Assembly (NCBI GenBank): GCA_910574455.1
Contig: CAJSYZ010000005.1
Location: forward strand, 5,022,001-5,086,000
DNA length: 64,000 nucleotides
Reading direction: 5' to 3'
Source: Trichaptum fuscoviolaceum
Lineage: Eukaryota > Basidiomycota > Agaricomycetes > Hymenochaetales > Trichaptaceae
Part shown: positions 55,901 to 64,000 of the stretch, one piece after another
Layout of the letters: each line of letters opens with the position of its first letter
How positions within the stretch are numbered: the stretch's first letter is position 1
Made by a program: the position numbers and the translations under genes
The notes under the pieces: model-generated
The model's database searches: none
What the model was told of the DNA's origin: nothing
What the model saw: only the letters and a program-made list of their open reading frames with translations

Positions 55901-56135
55901 ATGGTATGTTCACGAACACAGTATCCGCAATGAAAATGTCCTTGATGCTCGTGCCCTGGAGGTTATCGAGTTTGTTCGCCAAGCCACAGACATTGACACC
56001 GAAGCACAGCTGCGTCTCGCGCCAATCGTTTTCAAACATCGGCTGGAAGAAGTCATTGTTTCTCGGGTCTCCATCGGCGAACTTGTCGAGCAGCACAGTG
56101 TAGAATGGCGGCGCACGCCAGTTAGGAGGCGACAA
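52916..56135 (-). pseudogene. AGS1: alpha-1,3-glucan synthase (AGS1/MOK1) pseudogene, internal segments
   Basis: The parent is a ~2,400-residue membrane enzyme making cell-wall alpha-1,3-glucan. Pieces in parental order along the minus strand are PPNWRAPPFYTVLLDKFADG (amylase-like domain, 56135 down), KVTGGNTFGALYLGRGRTPT (55610), RVPHFLTRGQFNTWGFD (55290), LPPNSAA..YLN, LLLSIPVVTGTLAVAIFMWS (membrane span), and the GT5 glycogen-synthase-like domain. The last includes [34 protein letters not shown] sequence and GGLGLM (55070-53390), then MLSQLTKTIKMALRS and RFPVVEWRQRMEDFHKRSI to about 52930. Defects are a nonsense codon at 55103-55105 within DGVMD-stop-LPPNS (CGA to TGA type), a frameshift near 53920 after DALDEQP, and loss of large internal stretches. 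The C-terminal transporter-like region is absent. Confidence 0.88.
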
Positions 56136-56564
56136 TGTGTATGTGGTGTTCTTGTGTGTGGACTGGTACTGCGTCGGGTCCTGCGCGTTCTGACTGACGT
56201 TCAGATTCCACCGTGCCAGGTCAGAACTGTAAGGAGTGGCATTGGCGGGTGTTGCAGTAAGTCAGCAATGATGGTGAGGAGGAAAAGGCATGGGCAAGCC
56301 CGCAACTTGAACACTTCAAGTTCAACCAACACTGACATCAAATTTCCCATTTTGGATGCAACAAAATCTTGTTAAAATTTTCTAAGTCCTAATACACTTG
56401 AGCACTGAAATCCTGACTTGCATTCTGATGTACTGAGAGACGGCTTGCATCCTGAAACTCTCCTTATTTCAGTGAGTTAAGGCATTCAGTGTATTTTCAG
56501 ACGAAGTAGCGACCCTTCAGACAGGTGCCAGCCAAATCAGGACGCGTCAGGACGCGTCAGTTGC

Positions 56565-56590
56565 CATAAGCAGAAGGAAGTTTCCCTGAT
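56565..56590 (-). repeat. terminal repeat copy D (right end)
   Basis: Inverted relative to copy B. The adjacent inner block GTCAGGACGCGTCAG matches that inside copy C. Confidence 0.7.
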
Positions 56591-57154
56591 GCAGGAGATA
56601 CAGTCATGTGATGACTACCTTTCATAGCAGGTTGTTTCCACTCGTTCTTGACTCACTGGCATCCGAGTCAGCAACAACAGCAGCGTCTCCGTGTCTACAC
56701 CCTCAGTGCAAAGCCGACTTTGTCTGTAAGGACATCCAACACTGGCAATGAGCGGACACCAAGCGCAAATGTGTAGGGTGCAGTGAGCATTGTAGCTGCC
56801 AGAAACACGGGGCAAACTACTCAAGCACAGCTGGTCCTGCTGTATGTCCAAGGTTGAATTGCGGCGCATGGGTGCGTGGCCCGGGCTTCAACTGGGCACG
56901 CCGCGTCCTCCCTGGTCATATTGCAGATTGCTTAATTGGAAGTCGGAGCTAGGTACGAAGGCACGTCGTTGGCGGCGGGAGTGAGAATGATGGTGTCTTT
57001 GCAAATGTCACTGCAAAACCGAGCCTCCCCAGGCCCGTAGTGGAAGGTGCGCCCATTTCTCAGCGTTAACAGACTGCTTCTTTACTTTGTAGTCTAACGG
57101 GATCGTTTTGGCTACTTTTACATTCCATATTCAATAGAAGACGGCGTCCATGTC
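56591..57154. other. spacer with a Cys-rich open stretch
   Basis: A plus-strand frame at 56690-56920 is Cys/His-rich (CKADFVCKD, CVGCSEHCSCQKHG) but has an internal stop and no joinable exon; it may be a zinc-finger fragment. Nothing else seen. Confidence 0.3.
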
Positions 57155-57499
57155 ATGTCGGAGGAGACACAGGAGGATGCACCACCATTGTACTCCACTG
57201 CTCAGGCGGATGCTGTCCCACCGTACATGGAGACGACAGCCCATGCGCCTTCGTCCTTATTGCCGGGAATGATGCTCCCAGGCAAGCTCCCAATTGATGG
57301 TCTCGCAACGGGCTCACTCTTCTCATTTGCTTGGAACATGCTCGTTTCTGTTTCCTTCCAATTTATGTGCTTTCTGCTTACTTGCCTCCTGCATGCTACA
57401 CATGCGGCAAAGCTTGGTGCTCATGCTGGTCCTGGCTTGACGCTGGTTCAATATGGGTTTGCGTCGAGAACGGGCAAGGATGACGGGCACAAATGGTGA
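57155..57499 (+). pseudogene. BSD2: truncated BSD2/NDFIP-like (DUF2370) gene
   Basis: The parent is an endomembrane adaptor that recruits Rsp5/NEDD4-type ubiquitin ligase through PPxY motifs and controls metal transporters. ATG 57155 (MSEETQEDAPPLYST) starts a cytosolic part with PPLY and PPYM, close to PPxY form. Next come LPIDGLATGSLFSFAWN and a membrane span (MLVSVSFQFMCFLLTCLLH), then HAAKLGAHAGPGLTLVQYGF. The frame stops at TGA 57499, after 114 codons, where orthologues continue with a further membrane segment and C-terminal tail. Sequence beyond shows no continuation, so the copy is truncated. It lies just outside terminus D. Confidence 0.75.
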
Positions 57500-57997
57500 A
57501 GAGAGCATGTGGGGCGGCAGAGGAAATCGTCACCAACGTTATATTCAGCTGTAACTGCTGAAAGTTGGGCAGCTACTCACAATGGAACTGTTCCTGTGGC
57601 AGATGCTTCTGCAGAAGCAAGAGTATGGTGTATAATACTTCTGTACTGTATGTGGGCTAAAAAATATAATGTTTTCCTTCCTCCCATTCTTGCTTTAACC
57701 GCATTTCCGGGTCGCGGGCTCTGCTGTGAGTTAAATCACAGCCTTTAACTGCTTGTTTGATCAATCATCAGCATGCCTCCTTTCAACTTCAAGTTGATTA
57801 GTACTCAGTCACGAGACAGTGCCAGCGGCAACACCCAAGACAAAGAGCCGCTGTTTGCTTCCTCCTCCTTTCGTTCTTTCACCGCAGACAGACTCGCTTG
57901 GCAACATCTCCGAAAGCTGTATATGTACGTCCGTCAGTGGTAATAAAAACCTCCAGCACAGAAAATAAAAGCCTCTTTGGCCACGCCAGCGCTCACA
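57500..57997. other. right edge of the mobile island and upstream region of the F-box-like gene
   Basis: Contains GGGTCGCGGGCTCTGCTGTG (57709) matching 50678, then CAACTTCAAGTTG at 57783. No gene. Confidence 0.45.
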
Positions 57998-59302
57998 ATG
58001 TCCGACTCCTCCTTACCTACCGAAATCTGGGCGATTATCATCGAGGAAGTCAAATCAGAATACGTAGAAACAAGGCCAAAGGATCCAAAATATATCAGAT
58101 TTATCCCTCAGTGGTACCTTACTCCCCTCCTTCGTGTATCTAAGCAATGGTACGCGGCATGCGTGAGATACCTGTATCACTCCGTAGCCATTGGAAGCCA
58201 TGCTCCTTTTCAATTTCGAGCGAGGGAAGGAGAGACTGTCGTTCAGACGCGTCGTCGACTTCATATCGCTAATGAAGGGGCTCGAAAGGGAGACGAGATC
58301 GCGAAGGATTTGTGCAGAACGTTGACAACATGTCCTCGGCTAGCCGCACTGGTCGAAAAACTGCAGCTGGGTGTTGAATTGCTGTATAACTATAATGCGC
58401 TAGAATGGACGCAAACAAACACTCGCATACTGCAGGTATGTCCTAACGTCGAACATGTCGAAATTCGTGGATTCGAATTTTCCAAGCTCCACCCTCTGGT
58501 TAACGTGCTGAAGGAGAAGTCGCTCGTCTCTCTCAGCATGAGCACGCGGAGGCTATCTGATTCCCAGCGTAGAAGGGGAGGAACCTTCTCACAGACACTC
58601 GAAATGATACAGAAGTGGCCGAAGCTCCGAAGCATCAAGGCAGAGGACTTTTTGAATGACGAGGTTGTGAATAATCCGACCTGGTTGGATACACTTCAGG
58701 CCTCTAGCAGGTGCTGCCCTTACCTTACAGAAATTATCTTCTCCGGCGCTGCTCTCCATGCCAGAGAACTCGAATGTGTTCGTGCCATGTGCAGCCGAGA
58801 TGTTGAAAAACTTCATGTTTCGATGTATGGGAATCGGGTATCAGGACCAGGTAATGGCGATGCAGCGGCGGTGGCTCTATGTGAATGCTTACGTGCATGG
58901 TCTTCAACGCTTCAGTGCCTCAAGATAAGCATTCGGGGCGACCACGATCCGTATCCGCTCATGAGCGAGGCCATTGCTAGCTTATACGAGCTTCGTGAGC
59001 TACAACTCAACTGGACGAAGTTGGATTTTGGCTTTGTTTCGAATCTCCCACGACTCGAGCGTCTCCGAGTCCGTTGCCGATGGGATGTCAGCCTGCGAAC
59101 GACATTTGAAGAGATGCAAAACCTTTCTCGACATCTCGTTATTCCGGGGTTGTTTTCCTCCCTCCGTCTTATTGCACTCTTCCTTGGAGGACGGGAAATA
59201 CCCAACGAGCTTCGGGATATCTGTCGTAGGAGGAACATTCAGCTGCACGAATGCGGGTCGGCGGGACCCAGGATATCCACGGACTCTCTTTTTCTTCTCT
59301 GA
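57998..59302 (+). CDS. F-box-like / LRR-type protein of unknown target
   Basis: This single-exon gene of 434 codons starts at ATG 57998 (MSDSSLPTEIWAIIIEEV), where LP.EIW..I is the start of the F-box-like helix that binds SKP1. LLRVSKQWYAACVRYLYHSV completes the motif. The rest alternates helix and strand with leucines at regular spacing (LVSLSMSTRRLSD, LRELQLNWTKLDF, LPRLERLRV), fitting irregular leucine-rich repeats like those of the many basidiomycete F-box expansions. The role would be substrate choice for an SCF ubiquitin ligase; the substrate is unknown. It has no visible introns or defects and ends DSLFLL before TGA 59302. It marks the return to ordinary gene content right of the mobile island. 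Confidence 0.8.
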   Translation: MSDSSLPTEIWAIIIEEVKSEYVETRPKDPKYIRFIPQWYLTPLLRVSKQWYAACVRYLYHSVAIGSHAPFQFRAREGETVVQTRRRLHIANEGARKGDEIAKDLCRTLTTCPRLAALVEKLQLGVELLYNYNALEWTQTNTRILQVCPNVEHVEIRGFEFSKLHPLVNVLKEKSLVSLSMSTRRLSDSQRRRGGTFSQTLEMIQKWPKLRSIKAEDFLNDEVVNNPTWLDTLQASSRCCPYLTEIIFSGAALHARELECVRAMCSRDVEKLHVSMYGNRVSGPGNGDAAAVALCECLRAWSSTLQCLKISIRGDHDPYPLMSEAIASLYELRELQLNWTKLDFGFVSNLPRLERLRVRCRWDVSLRTTFEEMQNLSRHLVIPGLFSSLRLIALFLGGREIPNELRDICRRRNIQLHECGSAGPRISTDSLFLL

Positions 59303-60494
59303 TGGCGCTCCGCCGTTCAACATTATCATATAGATTTTCAAGTCTTGTTACTTGCATATAAGTGTTTCAGTATTTTGTATCACATTTAGCTTTTCAGTTC
59401 AACCTACATCGTTATCTGATTGTAAGACTCGCATATCACACATCTGCAAGCTTGCGCTCACAGTGGAGAAGAACAATCTTGTGAATACATATGTAGGTGA
59501 GAAGCAGCCTTAAAGCTCAGTGAAATGGTGCTCCTTGCTTTGAGGCAGCTTAGGTTGCCGAGGAGAACGAGTCAAGCCCATAACTGAGGAAGGCGTAGCC
59601 TCTGACGAGGAGCAACCTCGGCAAACTACAAGGAAGGCTACGCCGACTGAGGTCTAGTTCTGCCCGTGGGATGGATAGTGAAATGAATTACTCACCTTTC
59701 CTCTACTTCAGTAACCTGGGAGAAATCCTAGGCAGATGTCAAAGCACAGAAGGGAGTGAGTGCTAGTTGTCAATGCATGGAGCGAATGCCCGGCAGTGAA
59801 TGCACAACAACTCGGGTGGCACGAAGAGGGCCTCGTCCGGTGCTAGAGAGCGACAAAATATAAGCAAGTGCAACTGCTTAGTAGCAAAGGAAAGACATTC
59901 GCGGTCTAAATCGTGTGTGGATACTGTCTTGGTACTTGAAGTCATCCTTGCTGTCGTGGTTGATGATGAAGAGCCTGAGACGCCGCGCCTCGGACGCGAC
60001 ATGTTCAAAGTAACGTTCACGTGCTTCAAGTTCAAGTTCAAGTTCCGCTCACCGTCACGACTAGTATGTACCAGTACCACTGATATCATGATGTATCTTC
60101 CAGGACTCTAGCTCTGCTAAACCAGACCCGGACACTACCTTTCATTCCTATATACCCTGGCCCACTAATTACCGACTCATCAGCATGTACACCTTTAGCA
60201 GCTTTCGATACTCAATTTGTGGTGCTAACGAATTGCGTAGACAGGCACCTACGTATCATATACTCTTGATTTCTTTAGGATGCTCACCTTGAAAATGGTT
60301 ATCCTCGTCCACTGACAAGCACTTCACTCTCTGAATACACATCACGCTCGACAACACAAAATGTATGTATATCCCGGTGGAGACTTCTCTGACCAGAAGA
60401 CCCTCTGCTCCAAGAGACTGGCCGATAAATTTCGCGGTAGACAGCACCGTCGCATATTTAGTGCTCGTTCACGAACTTATGGACGCCCTGTAAC
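59303..60494. other. intergenic region with a fold-back repeat at 59552-59644
   Basis: Two nested inverted pairs occur: GGTTGCCGAGG-type (59552-59563 with 59616-59624) and AAGGCGTAGCC-type (59590-59600 with 59636-59644). A (TTCAAG)n word lies at 60026-60044. No gene seen. Confidence 0.45.
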
Positions 60495-62339
60495 CTATAG
60501 TCTTGCCAAGAAATCTTTGCAGTGAACGACTCTTGCTGCATACAACAGCAAACTCCCCGTTATAATAACCGCGCCCTATACGAATACGTAGGATGAGTAT
60601 TAATTTATCAGCGCAATCGGTGGCGAGCTTACTGCAAATATCGCTACGTGCTGATACTCTTCTGCCGAGCCCGTAGGCAAGAATACACCTCCGATTGGTG
60701 TCCCGATAAGCGTGGCAATGGCGGTTGGCACAAGGAATGCTCCTATCCGAGCGCCAATCTTGTCCGTCGGTGAGATTTGCGCAATAGCTGCTGGAGATAG
60801 GCCGATGGAGACGCCGGAGAACATCCCTAACAGAGCGCGGCACCCAGCATCCGTCAATCACGGTACACGTATCGGCTGAAAAGACTGACCATAGAGGCAT
60901 GAGAATACAACGAGGGGGGTGGAGCTCTTAGCTGGTAGCCATAGAACGACACAGAATACTCCCGACAGAAATGTGGAAAGGGAGAGGATGTTCATGAGGC
61001 CGTATCTATCGGCGACTTGACCGCCACTGAGAAAAAGGACGTCAATTACAATGCCCTGGTGCGCAGCTGCTTCGACGCACATTATTCGGCCAACGATTGA
61101 CACCCCGTTCATGATCGAAAGTAAATTGTCGTGGACAGAACCGGGTACGTCCCATTTCGCAGCGAATGGTTCTTCCAGTGCAATGTGTGTGAGTAAATGG
61201 TGCTAATTAACAATAGGAGAGGGTCGCCCACGAATATAGCTATACGGTGAGTATAAGCCAAGGCTCGCTATGAAGGAGCCGATCGCTAGTAGCGTGTAGC
61301 AGGGATCTTTGTAGCCGTAGAAATCTACTAGTTCCTTCGTCTGCTGCATTGGCTTGCGTGGCAGTCGTGTCCGAGAAATAAGGATTGCTGTTCCGTGACA
61401 AACCCTGTACAACATACAAGAATCTGAACATAGTCACCACACTGATGAGGAAGGGGATAAACTCACAAGGTAATGAGAGCGGCCACTCTCATAGCCCAAG
61501 CTGGTGCAGGTGAGTTAAGTGGCGCTAGCAAGATAAGTCAGCAACTCACCAAATCCCACCGTTTTGAATAGCTTATTGAACATGATAGGAAAGCAAACAC
61601 CACCCAGACTACTGCCTGCCACAACGATGCACATCGCAAATCCTCTCCGATGTTTAAAATATTGACCGACGACAGCGAGGGCAGGGCTATACGAAAAGCC
61701 CGCTGTTACTCCGAAAAACAGGCCCTGCACATATGCACACAGATTAATGCCTGGTCGATTGTATGTGATGTTGGAGGCAATATACAACCTGTGTGAGGAA
61801 TTGCTGCCAGATTTTCTGAGGGTGCGTGTAAGAAAGCGCGACCAGCGAAAGGACCGACCCGATACAGCCGATCGGATACGTATACTATGTTAAATCATGC
61901 TGGTCACAACTCGCGCAAGCCGGTACAGTGAGCTGAGAGTTCAGCTCACCTTCAATCCGTATGAATCGAAAACAGGACCAATTACGATACCCTCGGTGTA
62001 AAGGAATGCAAGTTGGAGCGTCCCGATGAATGCGATAGATGTCTCAGAATAGTTGGAAAGGTAGTTGGAAGAGTAAAACTCCTAGGAAATCATTCGTCAG
62101 TATACTACCTCCGGGAGAACTGGAAGTCTTACCTGGAAGGTACCGAAAGAATTCATGAGACCTAGCGGTGCAAAGCATATTAAGAATGACCCTAGTACCG
62201 CAAGCCATGCGTCAAGTCCGCCATCTGGGTATTCAAGTTCGTCTTCCGAAGCCCCTGAGTAGATTTCCTCAGACTTATCTTCCAGCAGCTTCTCTGGCTC
62301 GTCGGTCGCTATGACCACAGCAGAGGGGATTTGAGACAT
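60495..62339 (-). CDS. MFS transporter, monocarboxylate (MCT/SLC16-like) type
   Basis: This is a plasma-membrane or organellar carrier of the major facilitator superfamily; fungal members of this group move small carboxylates or related compounds, and the substrate here is unknown. ATG 62339 opens MSQIPSAVVIATDEP, then an acidic cytosolic stretch ending YPDGGLDAWLAVLGSFLICF, the classic start of TM1 in this family, and GLMNSFGTFQ. Further spans are FIGTLQLAFLYTEG (about 62020), GINLCAYVQGLFFGVTAGFS, FKHRRGFAMCIVVAGSSLGG, YTLLAIGSFIASLGLYSP, GRI..GGQVADRYGLMNILS, and SGVSIGLSPAAIAQISP with PTAIATLIGTPIGGVF. Ten or so short introns keep the frame, including a final one that joins VAIFA to GAVIITGSLLLYAARVV before TAG 60495. 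A 43-nt intron (about 61243-61201) is needed after LGLYSP. It looks intact. Confidence 0.85.
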
Positions 62340-64000
62340 CTGAGATAGGGAGAACAATGTCTTGACTGGAGAGGTTGAGATACCCGGGGAAATATAGAGG
62401 CCTCTTGAGCCATTCCATCGACTCAACTCGATTGAGCTGTAGTTTAATGCGGTAGTAGTCTAGAGGTAGCTGGCTTCCGCAGTGAGACAGAGCCAATGCA
62501 AGCTGCCAAACATCCTCAAGTATAGTCTCGAACCAGACTAGGATGGGGTCGCTTTGCTCGGAAGGCGGTGACAAGCAAGCTTTAAGAAGAGAAGCCTGAG
62601 TAGCCTCGCCTGGCCACCTAGCACGGATATGTTGCGAACGCAAAAAGAACCAAGGATTTGATAAGCTGGATAACATGATCAGAGACCTGTTTTTGATTCA
62701 TTATTGACGTGTTAGTGAATAGAGACAGCTTTGTTTCGACGATGGAGGTTAAGGCGCAAAGGGCGGAATGGCCCGGGACCGCAGCCTGCCAGTGAGTGTC
62801 ACGTCGATCTTCCATTTTAATCTCCGCTCGAACCTTCGAAAATGGCCGCCGGCGCACCTTCAAGTTCTTCGTACACTGGCAAAGTATTGTTGTCTTGAAG
62901 GGCGTATTTAATATGTAGCCCTTGGTGATGTCAGCTACGCTCTGGACCACAGAAGGCCACACCATATCCTATACGCTTTATTTATTGTTGTAATGTTCTG
63001 TTAATTGCCATTCCCAACTCACATTATTCAGATACAGGAAGATCATTCGTTCTGCCGTTAGAGAGTTAATCCGGCCCCTGAGGTCCCTACTCTTAAGCGA
63101 GAAGTGGGAGGTACAAGTGGCGGGAATGATATAGTAGCCACGAGCTTTGCTAGAGGGGAAAGAGGCACGGAAATCTGCGTGAGACGACGCAGAGAACTCG
63201 AAGCTCGACGCTAAGTCGATGGTGATAGGGACGCAAGGGACTGAGAATCACTTCGTTCGTTAAACCATAAGAGTACACCGCAGAAGACACTAAGGCGCAC
63301 CTTCGAAAGCTGAGCGCTGATGCAACCCTCAGGCTATTGAGCGCGGGTTTGGGCTTTATTGTCGATAGTTCAACATTGAAAAGGGTCGAGGAAGGCGAAT
63401 GTAGAAGTCGGCCAGTCCCGCTTATATGTAATGCAGGATGTTAAAAGATACTTTCTCCATAATCCACAGAGCTAGCGCAAAGGATGAAGTGGAAAATAGA
63501 GACAAGCTTAAAACAACACATCTTTAGCACAAGAGGGCTATTTATTGCAATAGGGAGGAAGTTCAACGATGGCACAGAAGCTATGTAAAAGTGTCTCAAC
63601 CCTCATGCATTTCCCTGAAGGATGGGTACGCATTGGGACAAGTAGCGCATGGAAAGAGCGGGAAGCCTGAGTGAGATGTTTGAGGACTGTTTTTTTGTCG
63701 AAGTATGCCAGAAACGAGGATAACGAGTAAAGAGTGCTGATAAGGGTATAGTTGTGGATGAACTGGATAAGATAGTTGTATTTGCAGTCATAACGAAAAA
63801 AGAGAAAGAGAATACTCCAGTCGCAATAGGCCGGCGGAAGTGAGACAAGTGAGGTTGACAAGCGGCTTTCCATGACTTTGAGGGCGTTAAACTCGAGATG
63901 GTCTTGTTTGAGTGCGAGGATAGGGTGTACATCGGCTGTGCGTTATTATTTATAACGTGATCACTGGCAGGAGCGTGCACACTTGAAACATTGAAAGGAG
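62340..64000. other. upstream region of the MFS gene and unassigned right edge
   Basis: Short open stretches on the minus strand (62340-62960 and 63540-63980) have no family features and are not joined by convincing introns. I see no RNA gene or repeat. Confidence 0.4.

Larger units (their letters stand above)
50835..56590. mobile_element. candidate 5.8-kb gene-capturing element bounded by termini B and D
   Basis: Terminus B (50835-50860, ATCAGGAAAACTACTTTCTG) and terminus D on the minus strand (56590-56565, ATCAGGGAAACTTCCTTCTG) form an inverted pair. Subterminal TCAG/TTAAG repeats follow inside each. The interior carries no transposase; it is almost filled by minus-strand remnants of AGS1 and TFG1. 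This is the arrangement of a non-autonomous Pack-type element that would be moved in trans. No target-site duplication was seen at its ends. Confidence 0.55.

Overview
The window looks like a nuclear chromosome segment from a basidiomycete fungus, most likely an agaricomycete. Nearly every gene is cut by many short (about 45-65 nt) GT-AG introns. The gene content (GPI-type pepsin-like proteases, a group III hybrid histidine kinase, alpha-1,3-glucan synthase, Plavaka-type transposase, Ty3/gypsy chromovirus) is typical of that group. All assignments come from reading the translation; no search was run.

Layout. (1) Left host-like block, 1-15.5 kb: the 3' part of a TRM4/NSUN2-type tRNA m5C methyltransferase (+), MSH2 convergent to it (-), a decayed actin copy (-), and a tandem pair of secreted pepsin-like aspartic proteases with C-terminal GPI-type tails (+). 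(2) A mobile, accessory island, about 15.9-57.8 kb. Its first part (15.9-40.6 kb) holds an intact Plavaka-type transposase with four uncharacterised companion genes (at 16.5-19.5, 19.9-20.9, 32.5-34.4 and 36.3-39.4 kb). The spacers between these genes share a set of short palindromic motifs. A nearly pristine chromovirus (25843-32179, TSD ACAGA, one visible LTR difference) has inserted into it, and a solo LTR (40077-40625, TSD CCATG) and MITE-like repeats sit nearby. The second part (41-57.5 kb) is a mosaic of host-gene pieces: a WD40 remnant, a 3'-5' exonuclease that still reads as intact, a broken NIK1-type kinase, a broken CSE1 exportin, a head-to-tail AGS1::TFG1 chimera and a truncated BSD2. 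(3) Right host-like block, 57.9-62.4 kb: an F-box-like protein (+) and a monocarboxylate-type MFS transporter (-).

Four copies of one terminal sequence (core ATCAGGGAAACT) lie in inverted pairs at 15895/48146 and 50835/56590. They would delimit one 32-kb element carrying the transposase, companion genes and gene pieces, and a second 5.8-kb element that contains little except the AGS1::TFG1 chimera. This is the most interesting system in the window: a possibly giant, gene-collecting DNA transposon with its own cargo genes. One cargo gene is built from at least a dozen successive small exons whose lengths are all multiples of three and whose introns all lie in phase 0. The chromovirus shows two legible mechanisms: an 11-nt Tf1-like self-priming site, and a GGGTTTT slippery heptamer followed by a 10-bp stem at the gag/pol junction.
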